DNA of 64,000 nucleotides, from NCBI RefSeq assembly GCF_900143625.1, contig NZ_FRFF01000002.1:1-64000 (forward strand), written 5' to 3'. The translations under genes were made by a program, and so were the position numbers. Origin of the DNA: Nocardiopsis sp. JB363 (GTDB lineage Bacteria; Actinomycetota; Actinomycetes; Streptosporangiales; Streptosporangiaceae). Positions 34,800-50,523 of this stretch are shown piece after piece; the stretch's first letter is position 1; the number at the start of each line of letters is the position of its first letter. The notes below the pieces were generated by a model, which had not been told where the DNA came from, searched no databases, and saw nothing but the letters and a program-made list of their open reading frames with translations.

Positions 34800-34803
<4 letters not shown>
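34762..34803 (+). CDS. 13-residue leader peptide ORF before the EamA gene
   Basis: An ATG reading MAPSVTESARETP and a stop that overlaps the GTG start of the transporter gene (GTGA). AAAGG at the end of the MarR palindrome lies eight bases before it. The transporter start itself has only a weak ribosome binding site, so translation may be coupled through this small frame. It could also be chance. Confidence 0.4.
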
Positions 34804-40744
<5,941 letters not shown>

Positions 40745-40845
40745 TCCTTGATCGCTCCCAGAATCGGTCCGCCCAAGCGAGGATCCACCGAAGGTGTGAG
40801 TGCCGACACGAACATCCATATCGTCGACACTGCACCAGCGAAATG

Positions 40846-40861
40846 TCAACGCTTATCAACG
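40846..40861. promoter_or_regulatory. TCAACG direct repeat over the alpha-galactosidase promoter
   Basis: TCAACG occurs twice, ten bases apart (one helical turn). On the minus strand the first copy overlaps a TTGACA -35 (40849-40844), with GACGAT 18 bases further as -10, so a protein bound here would block the alpha-galactosidase/lacZ promoter. A similar pair lies on the other side of the region. Confidence 0.6.
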
Positions 40862-40929
40862 GTTTCCCACACGCACACCCGAATCTCACCCCCCATTGAC
40901 AGCGATCGATCAGCAGATGAGACTATGAT

Positions 40930-40945
40930 TCAACAGAATCCAACA
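40930..40945. promoter_or_regulatory. YCAACA direct repeat at the deoR-galTEK promoter
   Basis: TCAACA and CCAACA lie ten bases apart just downstream of a plus-strand promoter with TTGACA at 40896-40901 and a -10 candidate around 40919-40926. It has the same spacing and nearly the same half-sites as the pair at the divergent promoter, which suggests one regulator, most likely the adjacent DeoR protein. Confidence 0.6.
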
Positions 40946-40967
40946 TTTTCGATCATCCGGGGGCGGG

Positions 40968-41756
40968 ATGCTGGCAGCGCAACGACAGGGGCTGATCCTC
41001 GATCGGCTCCGACAGGACGGGAGCGTCCGCGTCACCGACCTGGTCGAGACCCTCGCCGTGTCCGACATGACCATCCGGCGCGACCTCGACACCCTGGAGG
41101 GACGCGGGGCCCTGCGCAAGGTGCACGGCGGTGCGGTCGCCCCCGAGGGCCCCCGCACCGAGGAACCCGGCTTCCAGGCCAAGTCGACCCGGCAGGCCGC
41201 CGAGAAGCACGCCATCGCCCGAGCCGTGGCCGACCTCGTCGAACCGAACAGCGCCGTCGGGCTGTCCGCCGGAACCACCACGGCGCTGGTCGCCGAGTAC
41301 CTGCGCGAGACCCCCGGCCTCACCGTCATCACCAACTCGCTGCCCGTCGCCGAGGTCTTCCACCACTCGGAACGCTCCGACCAGACCGTCGCGCTCACCG
41401 GCGGGTTCCGCACCCCCTCCGACGCCCTCGTCGGCCCGCTCGCCCTCGCCTCCGTGCACGGGATCAACCTGGACACCCTGGTCCTGGGCGTGCACGGCAT
41501 GCACGAACGGGCCGGGTTCACCACACCCAACCTGATGGAGTCCGAGACCAACCGTGCCCTGGTGGAGGCGGCCGAGACCCTGGTGGTCGCCGCCGACTCC
41601 AGCAAGTGGGGCACCGTCGGGATCAGCACCATCATCCCGTTGAACCGCTGCGACGTGCTCGTCACCGACGACGGGCTCGCGACGGACGCCCGACACACCC
41701 TTCAGGACCACGTGGACAGCCTCGTGGTCGCCGACGTCCCTCGGGAGACCGGATGA
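40968..41756 (+). CDS. DeoR/GlpR-family repressor of the galactose genes
   Basis: A 262-residue DeoR-type regulator. The N-terminal helix-turn-helix is [51 protein letters not shown]. The DeoRC sensor domain has [26 protein letters not shown], and the phosphosugar pocket-like region [25 protein letters not shown]. DeoR proteins normally respond to sugar phosphates, so galactose 1-phosphate or tagatose phosphate is a reasonable effector (inference). It overlaps galT by 4 bases and would be autoregulated. Confidence 0.94.
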   Translation: MLAAQRQGLILDRLRQDGSVRVTDLVETLAVSDMTIRRDLDTLEGRGALRKVHGGAVAPEGPRTEEPGFQAKSTRQAAEKHAIARAVADLVEPNSAVGLSAGTTTALVAEYLRETPGLTVITNSLPVAEVFHHSERSDQTVALTGGFRTPSDALVGPLALASVHGINLDTLVLGVHGMHERAGFTTPNLMESETNRALVEAAETLVVAADSSKWGTVGISTIIPLNRCDVLVTDDGLATDARHTLQDHVDSLVVADVPRETG

Positions 41757-42784
41757 GAAAGACCACCGCGCGCCTGGCCGACGGCCGGGAGATCATCTAC
41801 TTCGACGAATCCGACGACACGCACCGCGAGGTCCACGACCCTCGCGACCTGCCCGAACGGGCTCCAGGCTCCGAACTGCGCCGGGACCCCCTGACCCGCG
41901 TGCAGGTGGTGGTGGCCGCCCACCGCCAGGGCCGTACCCACCTGCCGCCCAGCGACCAGTGCCCGCTGTGCCCCTCCACCGCCGACCGGCACACCGAGGT
42001 CCCCTCCACCGACTACGACGTGGTCGCGTTCGAGAACCGCTTCCCCTCGCTCAGCGGGGACGAGGGCCGCTGCGAGGTCCTCTGTTTCTCCTCCGACCAC
42101 CACACCTCGATGGCACGGCTGGGAAGCGCACGCGTGCGCACCATCGTCGACGCCTGGGCCGACCGCAGCGCGGCGCTCGCCGAGCAGCCCGGCATCGAGC
42201 AGGTGTACTGCTTCGAGAACCGGGGCGAGGAGATCGGGGTGACCATGCACCACCCTCACGGTCAGATCTACGCGCTGCCGTTCATCACCCCCCGCACCGC
42301 CGACGTGGTGGCCTCGGCCCAGGCCCACCGGGAGGAGACCGGCGGCGACCTGTTCGAGGACATCCTGTCCGCCGAACGCGAGGGGCCGCGCGTGGTCCTG
42401 GAGAACGAGCACTGGACCGCGTTCGTGCCCGAGGCCGCCCGGTGGCCGGTGGAGGTGCACGTCTACCCGCACCGGCCCGTCCCCGACCTGCCCTCGCTCG
42501 ACGACGCCGAACGCGACGCCTTCGCGGAGCTGTACAGCGCACTGCTCGGCGGGCTCGACCGGCTCTTCGACAAGCCACTGCCCTACATCTCCGCCTGGCA
42601 CCAGGCACCCGTCCACGACCCCGAGGCCCGGGACCTCTCCCGGCTGCGGCTGGAGATCTTCTCCATTCGTCGCGCCGAGAACAAGCTCAAGTACCTCGCC
42701 GGCACCGAGTCCGGCATGGGCGTGTTCATCAACGACATCGCGCCCGAGACCACCGCCCAGCGCATCCGAGAGGCCACTCGATGA
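41753..42784 (+). CDS. galT: galactose-1-phosphate uridylyltransferase
   Basis: A 343-residue enzyme that exchanges UMP between UDP-glucose and galactose 1-phosphate, the second Leloir step. The N-terminal zinc site is CPLCP, the active-site HPHGQIY (with the uridylylated His) lies near residue 165, and [10 protein letters not shown] and a later [14 protein letters not shown] are also present. The ATG overlaps the deoR stop, and its stop overlaps the galE start, each by 4 bases, so translation of the four genes is coupled. Confidence 0.96.
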   Translation: MRKTTARLADGREIIYFDESDDTHREVHDPRDLPERAPGSELRRDPLTRVQVVVAAHRQGRTHLPPSDQCPLCPSTADRHTEVPSTDYDVVAFENRFPSLSGDEGRCEVLCFSSDHHTSMARLGSARVRTIVDAWADRSAALAEQPGIEQVYCFENRGEEIGVTMHHPHGQIYALPFITPRTADVVASAQAHREETGGDLFEDILSAEREGPRVVLENEHWTAFVPEAARWPVEVHVYPHRPVPDLPSLDDAERDAFAELYSALLGGLDRLFDKPLPYISAWHQAPVHDPEARDLSRLRLEIFSIRRAENKLKYLAGTESGMGVFINDIAPETTAQRIREATR

Positions 42785-43742
42785 AACTCCTCGTCACCGG
42801 CGGTGCCGGATACGTCGGCAGTGTCGTCACCGCGCTCCTGTTGGAGATCGGGCACGAGGTCACCGTGCTCGACGTGCTCTCCGCGGGCCACAGCGACGCC
42901 GTCCCCGCCGGAGCCTCGTTCGTCGAAGGGGACGTCCAGGACGCGGCCCGTGTCCTGGATCCCTCCTTCGACGCCGTGTTGCACTTCGCCGGAAAGTCCC
43001 TGGTGGGCGAGTCCGTGCAGGACCCCGGACCGTACTGGCACACCAACGTCGGCGGCACCCTCGCCCTGTTGGAGGCCATGCGCGAACACGGTGTGGACCG
43101 GCTCGTGTTCTCCTCCACCGCCGCCACCTACGGCGATCCGCCCTCGGACGCACCGCTGCGCGAGACCGACCCGGCCTCGCCCACCAACCCCTACGGTGCG
43201 GGCAAGCTCGCTGTGGACCACATGCTCGGCGGATGGGCGCGCGCCCACGGTCTGGGCGCCATCAGCCTGCGCTACTTCAACGTCGCCGGTGCGTACGGGG
43301 GGCTCGGCGAGCGGCACGACCCGGAGACCCACCTCATCCCCAACCTGTTGAAGGTGGCCACCGGGGAGGTGGAACACGCCTCGGTGCACGGCACCGACTA
43401 CCCCACCCCGGACGGCACCGCGATCCGCGACTACCTGCACGTACGCGACCTGGCCGACGCACACGCGCGCGCCCTGGAGCACCTGGAACCGGGCACGCAC
43501 CGAATCCACAACCTGGGCAGCGGCGGCGGATACAGCGTCCGCGAGGTCCTGGACGCGGTCCGGCGGGTCACCGGCCATCCCGTCCCCGTGGTCGACGGCC
43601 CCCGTCGCGCGGGCGACCCCGCCGTGCTCGTGGCCGCCAACGACCGGGCCCGCTCGGAACTCGGCTGGGAACCCGCCCGCGGCCTGGACGAGATCGTCAC
43701 CGACGCCTGGGAGTTCACCCGGAAGCGGAAACAGGTGGAGAC

Positions 43743-43746
<4 letters not shown>
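42781..43746 (+). CDS. galE: UDP-glucose 4-epimerase
   Basis: A 321-residue short-chain dehydrogenase-type epimerase that interconverts UDP-galactose and UDP-glucose. The NAD-binding motif [10 protein letters not shown] is at the N-terminus. The catalytic elements are SSTAATYG and NPYGAGK, the Tyr-x-x-x-Lys pair, where a Ser usually stands before Lys and Gly is found here. LRYFNVAGA and [14 protein letters not shown] are typical GalE. It is the third gene of the deoR-galTEK operon. Confidence 0.96.
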
Positions 43747-44909
<1,163 letters not shown>

Positions 44910-44938
44910 GCGTTGGGTTCTTGCAAGCGTTTGTGGGG

Positions 44939-44973
44939 TGGCGCCGGACCGGATCCGAAAAAGTCCGGCGCCA
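44939..44973. terminator. bidirectional terminator after galK
   Basis: A perfect 11-bp stem (TGGCGCCGGAC / GTCCGGCGCCA) with a 13-base loop that itself contains CGGATCCG, between the convergent galK and pectate lyase genes. Confidence 0.82.
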
Positions 44974-44991
44974 CCGATCGATCGAACCGGG

Positions 44992-46146
44992 TCAGGACGT
45001 GGTGTCGATGACCCCGGTGCCCGCGTACGCCTCGACGTCCGCCTTGGCGTCCGCCGGGCTCTGGGCGGTGTAGTCGTAGGGCACGGTGAAGTCGGTGGTC
45101 GACTCCAGGTGCTCGTGCGGGGTTCCGTTGGTGAACTCGTTGTCCACCAAGTTCCAGTAGCCGGTCTCGGAGCTGCCGTACCACCAGCCGACCGGGCCCT
45201 CGATCTGGCCGTCCTGGCTGTCGGTGTCACCGGAGCCGACGTTGTCGAAGTGGTTGCCCTCGACCAGCACCTGGGCGCCCATGCGGGCGTTGATGGCCGA
45301 ACCGTCGATGTCCTCGAACACGTTGTTCAGCATGTGCACGTCCGCGTGCCGGATCAGCGGCACTCGGGTGTTGAGGTTGCTGAAGTGGTTGTGGTGGTAG
45401 GTGATGAGGTCCGGGGCGGCGTCGGCCGAGTCGTTGTGGCCGACCAGCGACGTCTTCCAGTGGTCGCTGAACCGGTTCCAGGAGACGGTGACGTACTCGG
45501 AGCCGTGCTTGATGTCGACCAGGCCGTCGTAGAAGTCCTTGTCGACGCCCTCCTTCTCACTGCCGAAGTCGTTGTGGTCGATCCACACGTTGGAGCTCTG
45601 CTCGGTGACCTCCAGGGCATCGCCCTCGCCCTGGGAGACGTGGTGGATGTTCAGGTTGCGGAAGACGACGTTCTCCGAACGGGTGACCTTGAAGCCGATC
45701 CCGTCGAACTCGCCCGAGTCGCCGACGCCGAGGATGGACACGTTGGCGAGGTCCTTGACGTCGATCTTCTGCTCGTCGACCTGGTCGGAGGTGACCGTGA
45801 CGTCGACGTGGACGACCACTCCGTCGCCACCGTCGTCGTGGTCGTTGAGGAGCTCGTACAGCGCCTCGCCCGGAGTGCTCTCCTCGCTCCAGGAGGCGTA
45901 CTCGCTGAGGACGTACTCCTCGACGCCGTCGCCGCCGAACCCGCCGGTGGTGCCGCCGTTCATCGAGGCGTAGCCGACGGGGGTGTCGCTATGCGGGTCG
46001 GCCAGGGCCTGCGGGTCCGAGCCCGAGGTGAGTTCGCCGTCGGCCTGCTGGCCGGGGACCACGAACCAGGCTCCGGCGAGCAGTGCCGCGCCGCCCACGG
46101 CGGCCATGGCCACGGTGGTGGGTCGTCTCCTGCGTTGGATGGACAT
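44992..46146 (-). CDS. secreted pectate lyase (PL1)
   Basis: A 384-residue extracellular polysaccharide lyase that cleaves polygalacturonate by beta-elimination with calcium. A basic start (IQRRRRPTT) and hydrophobic stretch to about residue 30 form a signal peptide or anchor. The parallel beta-helix has the calcium-site VWIDHNDF, then RFSDHWKTSLVGHND and NLNTRVPLIRHADVHMLNNVFED, which carries the catalytic R-x-P-x-x-R pattern. The ATG has GAGAGG seven bases upstream, so the 145-residue frame extension was dropped. A LacI-type operator lies 100 bases upstream. Confidence 0.95.
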   Translation of the reverse strand: MSIQRRRRPTTVAMAAVGGAALLAGAWFVVPGQQADGELTSGSDPQALADPHSDTPVGYASMNGGTTGGFGGDGVEEYVLSEYASWSEESTPGEALYELLNDHDDGGDGVVVHVDVTVTSDQVDEQKIDVKDLANVSILGVGDSGEFDGIGFKVTRSENVVFRNLNIHHVSQGEGDALEVTEQSSNVWIDHNDFGSEKEGVDKDFYDGLVDIKHGSEYVTVSWNRFSDHWKTSLVGHNDSADAAPDLITYHHNHFSNLNTRVPLIRHADVHMLNNVFEDIDGSAINARMGAQVLVEGNHFDNVGSGDTDSQDGQIEGPVGWWYGSSETGYWNLVDNEFTNGTPHEHLESTTDFTVPYDYTAQSPADAKADVEAYAGTGVIDTTS

Positions 46147-46248
46147 GGGGGTGCCTCTCTCTGCCGGTGGGGGTGAGGGATACGTCAGCGGGGGTCGTCC
46201 GCACCGGCCGTGTGACCCATCTCTGCAACCGACAATGCGACCAGAAGG

Positions 46249-46262
46249 TGCAAACGGTTGCA
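46249..46262. promoter_or_regulatory. LacI-type operator upstream of pectate lyase
   Basis: TGCAAACGGTTGCA is a perfect palindrome with the central CG of LacI/GalR-family sites (TGCAAnCGnTTGCA). It lies about 100 bases before the pectate lyase start codon. No LacI gene is present in this window, so the regulator would be encoded elsewhere. Confidence 0.68.
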
Positions 46263-46448
46263 GTCGCCCCATCGTGAAGGCCCGCGCACTCACTGTCAAG
46301 GGCGGTGCCCCGCGAAAACCCGGGAACCGTGGACGCTCCGGATCGTCCTGAGAACGGGTGCACCCAGAGGACAGCCGCCCTACCAGGGAACCCCTTCTTC
46401 GTCCGGGTCGGGGACGACGGACCTCCCCGCCCCCCGCCTGACGCGACG

Positions 46449-47480
46449 CTAGAGGTGGCGGCGGACCCGTTCGACGGCGGCGGTGTCGCCGATGCGCTCG
46501 TAGAGTCGTTCCGCTTCCACGAGGTGCCTGCGCCAGCCGTCCTCCCGATTCAGCTGGCCCAGACCGGCCAGGAGCTCGCATACCCGGGCCGACGGCGAGA
46601 CCTGGTCGTGCTTCTCGAAACCCTCCCGTGCCTCGTACAGCTCTTCGCGGGCGTCGACGAACCTGCGCGCGGCGATGAGCGCCCGACCTCGTTCCGATCG
46701 GACCTTGGCCGCGTTCACCTCGTCCGGCACGGCGTCCTCACCCGTGGCGTCGAAGACCGCCATGGCCGCGTCCAACCGCTCCATGGCGTGCTCGAACCTG
46801 CCCGAGTTGAGCAGCGAGCGACCGGCCAACAGGTCGAGGACGGCGATCCCGTGTGTCCATTTCAGCGCCTCTTTGAGGGGGCGGACGCGTTCGAACAGCG
46901 CCAGCGCCTCGTCGTCCCGGCGGTCCCGCTGGGCCACGATGCCCCGCCCCTCCAGGGCGGTGGCACGTCCACGGTCGTCCTCGTCGGTGTCGGCCAGGGC
47001 CAGGGCGGTCTCGAACTCCCGGTCGGCGCCGGCGAGCTCTCCGGTTTCGAGCAGGGACAGGCCGAGGAGGTTGCGTGTGCGGGCCTCCCAGGCCGTGTCC
47101 TCCAGGTCGCGGGCGGACGCCGACGCGGATCGCAGCAGTTCCACCAGTTCCGAGGATCGGCCCGTACCTCGCAGATGCACCTCCAGCGACTCGGCGATCC
47201 GGCAGACCGTCAGATGGTTGCGGCTCTCCCTCGCCCCACGGGCGCAGGAGACCAGGGCCTCGGTGTTGGCGGCCATCCAGTTCCCGGCGTCCGCCGCGTC
47301 CGCGAAAACGGGAAGGTCGAGGTGGGCGGACTCGTCGGGCAGGGCGAGGCTCCACCCCCCGGAGAGGAGGGCGGCGGCACGGACCGCGGCTTCGGACAGG
47401 TGATCGGCGAACACGGATTCGAGCGCTTCCCGGTCCACGGTCGGCTCGGGGTCGAGGCTCATCGGGTCAAGTCTCACCAT
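46449..47480 (-). CDS. TPR-repeat protein
   Basis: A 343-residue, soluble, all-helical protein of tetratricopeptide-like repeats, for example WEARTRNLLGLSLLETGELAGADREFETALALAD, GRATALEGRGIVAQRDRRDDEALALFERVRPL and GIAVLDLLAGRSLLNSGRFEHAMERLDAAMAVF at about 34-40 residue spacing. No enzymatic domain or HTH is seen, and the partner is unknown. Start ATG at 47480 has AGGGGG six bases upstream. It may be cotranscribed with the glycosyltransferase gene upstream, but 325 bases separate them. Confidence 0.85.
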   Translation of the reverse strand: MVRLDPMSLDPEPTVDREALESVFADHLSEAAVRAAALLSGGWSLALPDESAHLDLPVFADAADAGNWMAANTEALVSCARGARESRNHLTVCRIAESLEVHLRGTGRSSELVELLRSASASARDLEDTAWEARTRNLLGLSLLETGELAGADREFETALALADTDEDDRGRATALEGRGIVAQRDRRDDEALALFERVRPLKEALKWTHGIAVLDLLAGRSLLNSGRFEHAMERLDAAMAVFDATGEDAVPDEVNAAKVRSERGRALIAARRFVDAREELYEAREGFEKHDQVSPSARVCELLAGLGQLNREDGWRRHLVEAERLYERIGDTAAVERVRRHL

Positions 47481-47805
47481 GTCGTCCCCCTTGGATGGTG
47501 AGCGCAGAGCATGCGGGGTGCGTCGGGGAGCGTTCATCGGGGTTGGACAGGCGGGAACACCGCGCGCGGCGGGGGTATCCCCCTCCGCGCGCTTCCCTCC
47601 CTCGGGCCGAGGTACGCCGGCTCCCTTTCCGGTCCGTTCCTCGACGCTGGGTCCCAGAGAACCCATGATGGGGGAGGCGAAGGGGAACCACCAGGCCATT
47701 ACGGAATCCGCGCCGGCCATCGCGGTGCTCGCGCGTCGGCGAAAGCCCGGACGACCTGTGGTTTCGTCGATGACGGTCGCGGGGCCGCGTCCGCATCCGG
47801 CCACG
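47481..47805. other. gene-free stretch of about 325 bases
   Basis: No gene is supported on either strand. Frames through it lack ribosome binding sites and typical codon use. It should contain the end of the glycosyltransferase transcript and the promoter of the TPR gene. I see no strong hairpin. Confidence 0.5.
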
Positions 47806-48984
47806 TCAGCTCGTGGCCGTGCCCCCGTCGAGAAGCCCTTCCACGGCGTCGGCGGCGGCCTCGGCGCCACCCGCCTCGTCGATCCGTCCACGCATCCACC
47901 GAAGGCGTTCCCGAACGCTCGGATCGTGGGCGATCTCCTCGACCGCCTTCCACAGGGACGCGCCGTCGACCGTGTCCGGGTCCAGGGCGCGGCCGAGTCC
48001 GAGCTGTTCGATCCGGTCGGCGTTGGCGCGCTGCTCGGCCATCTGGGGCAGAGCGACCATGGGCACCTCGTGGGCGAGACCCTCCATGGTGCCGCCCATC
48101 CCGGCGTGGGTGACGAAGACGGTGGCGTGCCGCAGGACGGCGAGCTGAGGCACCTGGGCGTGGACCTCGACGTTGGGCGGCAGGTCACCGAGCTCGGCGG
48201 GGTCCGTCCCGCCGATCGACATGACCACGTGCCAGGGGCGCTCCCGTGCGGCGCGGGCGACCTCCCGGTAGAAGTCGGGACGCTCGTTGTAGGCGGTGCC
48301 CAACGAGACCAACAGGACCGGGTCGTCGGAGGGTGGCGTCCAGTCCCGCTGGAAGGAACGGTCGGTGAGGGTCGGGCCGACGAACAGGTGGGTGTCGGCG
48401 AAGGCTTCGCCCTCGTACTGGAAGTCCTTGGGCAGGGTGACCAGGCGCAACGCCGCGTTGGTGCCCGTCATGAACGCACCCCCGTCGGTGTACCCCTGGG
48501 AGCGCGCGTAGCGGATCATCCGGAACACGGTGAGCAGGAACCTCGGGTTCATCGGTTTGATCGTGGTGTAGTCGTGGTGCAGCGACCAGTGCTTGTTGCT
48601 CACCAGATTGGGCCAGTTCTCGACGGCCGGGACGCCCCAACGATGGGCGAGCAGCCGCCCCCACCAGGCGAGGGTGGCGTCGTGCACGACCAGGTCGGGG
48701 GCCTGCCGATCGACCTGGTCGGCGTGGACGACCTTGATCTCCGTGAGCAGCGATCCCATGGCGCGGATCAGCTCCGCGCCGTGCATCTGCGGGGCTTCGC
48801 CCTGCCCCTTCCAGGTCGTGGGGGTGGGCACGTGTTCGGCGCCGGTCTCGGTGATCCGGTCGGCGAAGGACTCGGGGGCGGCGAAGGTGACCCGGTGCCC
48901 GCGCCGGACGAGCTCGGTGGCCAGTCCGAGCAGGGGGTTGACGTGTCCGGGACCGTTGGGGGCGAAGAAGGCGATGTGGGCCAT
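47806..48984 (-). CDS. GT1 (MGT/OleD-type) glycosyltransferase
   Basis: A 392-residue GT-B glycosyltransferase of family 1. The N-terminal acceptor domain starts HIAFFAPNGPGHVNPLLGLATELVRRGHRV with the likely catalytic His in the GHVNP loop. The donor domain has LVSLGTAYNERPDFY and the sugar-nucleotide signature VTHAGMGGTMEGLAHEVPMVALPQMAEQ. This is the macrolide glycosyltransferase group (OleD, MgtA), which glucosylates small hydrophobic acceptors for detoxification or in antibiotic biosynthesis. No biosynthetic cluster surrounds it, so detoxification is more likely. Divergent from an oxidoreductase gene. Confidence 0.92.
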   Translation of the reverse strand: MAHIAFFAPNGPGHVNPLLGLATELVRRGHRVTFAAPESFADRITETGAEHVPTPTTWKGQGEAPQMHGAELIRAMGSLLTEIKVVHADQVDRQAPDLVVHDATLAWWGRLLAHRWGVPAVENWPNLVSNKHWSLHHDYTTIKPMNPRFLLTVFRMIRYARSQGYTDGGAFMTGTNAALRLVTLPKDFQYEGEAFADTHLFVGPTLTDRSFQRDWTPPSDDPVLLVSLGTAYNERPDFYREVARAARERPWHVVMSIGGTDPAELGDLPPNVEVHAQVPQLAVLRHATVFVTHAGMGGTMEGLAHEVPMVALPQMAEQRANADRIEQLGLGRALDPDTVDGASLWKAVEEIAHDPSVRERLRWMRGRIDEAGGAEAAADAVEGLLDGGTATS

Positions 48985-49068
48985 GCGGGCAATCTACCCC
49001 TCCCCCTTGTTGGGAGCGTTCCCATACGTCAAGGTGCTCAGAGTGGATTCCTGACCTGGGAGAGACGC

Positions 49069-50004
49069 ATGGGACTGCGATTCGGACTGCTGGGCACCGG
49101 CTACTGGGCCCGCGAGACACAGGGAGCGGCGTTGGCCGCCCACCCGGAGGTGGAGCTCGTCGGCGTATGGGGCCGCGACCCCGCCAAGGCCGCCGACCTG
49201 GCCGGTCACCTGGGCTCTCGGCCCTACGACGACGTGGACGCGCTGATCGCCGATGTCGACGCCGTCGCCATCGCCCTGCCCCCGAACGTCCAAGGGGACC
49301 TGGCGCTGCGGGCGGCCAGGGCCGGCCGTCACCTGCTGCTGGACAAACCGGTGTCCCTGGGCCTGGACGTGGCCGACGAGCTGGTGGCCGAGGTCGAGTC
49401 GCGCGGGCTGGCGTCGGTGGTGTTCTTCACCAACCGCTTCTCCGACAACGTGAACGAGTTCCTGCGCACCGCCACGTCCGAGGGCGGGTGGCACGGCGCC
49501 CGCGCCACCCTGTTCGCTTCGATCTTCCAGCCCGGCAACCCGTACGGCGCGTCGCCCTGGCGTCGAGAGAAGGGCGGCTTGTGGGACGTGGGCCCGCACC
49601 TGCTCTCGGTGGTGTTGCCCGTGCTCGGTCCGGTCGAGGAGGTCACCGCGCTGAACGGCCCACGGGACAGCGTCCACCTGCTGACCCGCCACCGGGACGG
49701 GGCCGTCGGTTCCTTCTCGGTCACCCTGGACGCGGCCCCCGAGGCCGGAGCGTTCGCCATCGACCTGTACGGGGAGCCCGGGTGGCGTTCGGTCCCCGGG
49801 GGTGATCGAAGCGCCGCGGAGGCCTTCGGAGTCGCGATCGACCGACTGCTGACCCAGGCGAAGGGGGACCTGGGCGACCCCTGCGACCTGAGGTTCGGCC
49901 GCGACGTCGTGGCGGTGCTGGTCGCCGCCGAGGAGTCCGCGCGTTCCGGTCGGACCGTACACGTGGCCGAGGCCACCGGATCGGATCCGGTGACCTCGGG
50001 CTGA
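49069..50004 (+). CDS. Gfo/Idh/MocA-family oxidoreductase
   Basis: A 311-residue NAD(P)-dependent sugar-type dehydrogenase. The Rossmann motif FGLLGTGYWARETQ is at the N-terminus, IALPPNVQGDLALRAARAGRHLLLDKPVSL contains the conserved Lys of the DKP motif, and the C-terminal domain carries WDVGPHLLSVVL with the usual catalytic His. The substrate is unknown. GGGAGAG five bases upstream fixes the ATG. It is divergent from the GT1 gene. Confidence 0.92.
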   Translation: MGLRFGLLGTGYWARETQGAALAAHPEVELVGVWGRDPAKAADLAGHLGSRPYDDVDALIADVDAVAIALPPNVQGDLALRAARAGRHLLLDKPVSLGLDVADELVAEVESRGLASVVFFTNRFSDNVNEFLRTATSEGGWHGARATLFASIFQPGNPYGASPWRREKGGLWDVGPHLLSVVLPVLGPVEEVTALNGPRDSVHLLTRHRDGAVGSFSVTLDAAPEAGAFAIDLYGEPGWRSVPGGDRSAAEAFGVAIDRLLTQAKGDLGDPCDLRFGRDVVAVLVAAEESARSGRTVHVAEATGSDPVTSG

Positions 50005-50027
50005 GAGTCGTGAGTGAACGCGGGCGG

Positions 50028-50291
50028 TCAGGCGGTCTTGCCCGTGTTCTTCGAATACATCCCGTCGGCGAGGTAGACGATCGCCGCCGCCACCAGTACC
50101 TGGACGATCAGTACCAGGAACCAAGCGGTGGTGAAGAAGCTGGCGATCCACCCGCCCAGGAACGCGGCCACGATGCCCAGCACCAAGGTCAGCCAGATCG
50201 GTAGGTGCTGCTTACCGGGGACGATGAGCCGCCCCAGGGCACCGATGATGAGACCGACGATGAGTGCGGTGATAATGCCGGTGATCTCCAC
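50028..50291 (-). CDS. GlsB/YeaQ/YmgE-family membrane protein
   Basis: An 87-residue membrane protein with three hydrophobic helices. The pattern IITALIVGLIIGALGRLIVPGKQ and LVLGIVAAFLGGWIAS, with Gly-x-x-x-Gly spacing, is that of the transglycosylase-associated/YeaQ stress family. Its function is unknown. The GTG at 50291 has GGGAGGA four bases upstream, so the longer 102-residue frame was not used. Converges with the oxidoreductase gene. Confidence 0.9.
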   Translation of the reverse strand: MEITGIITALIVGLIIGALGRLIVPGKQHLPIWLTLVLGIVAAFLGGWIASFFTTAWFLVLIVQVLVAAAIVYLADGMYSKNTGKTA

Positions 50292-50428
50292 AAGTCCTCC
50301 CACAGTTGGACGCACCCCCCTCGTTCCCGAACACACCGGGTTGAATCCCGCTCACACCCGTCTACATCGCCCTCGATTCGAAGCCTTTGCCGCATTTTGG
50401 ACACTTCACTCCCTTCCAGCACCCTCGC

Positions 50429-50473
50429 TCCGTGCATGCCGCGCGACTGCATGTGCATATGACTGTGCACGGA
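50429..50473. promoter_or_regulatory. inverted TCCGTGCA/TGCACGGA region upstream of the NB-ARC gene
   Basis: Eight-base arms flank a centre that contains CATGTGCATATG at 50450-50461. A nearly identical CACGTGCATATG lies at 58065-58076, upstream of the AfsR-like gene. The site may be a regulatory element shared by the two NTPase/TPR genes. Confidence 0.35.
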
Positions 50474-50523
50474 ATACATCCGACGTCTCGGGGCACAATC
50501 CTTTCTGTCGATCCCCTCTGTCG

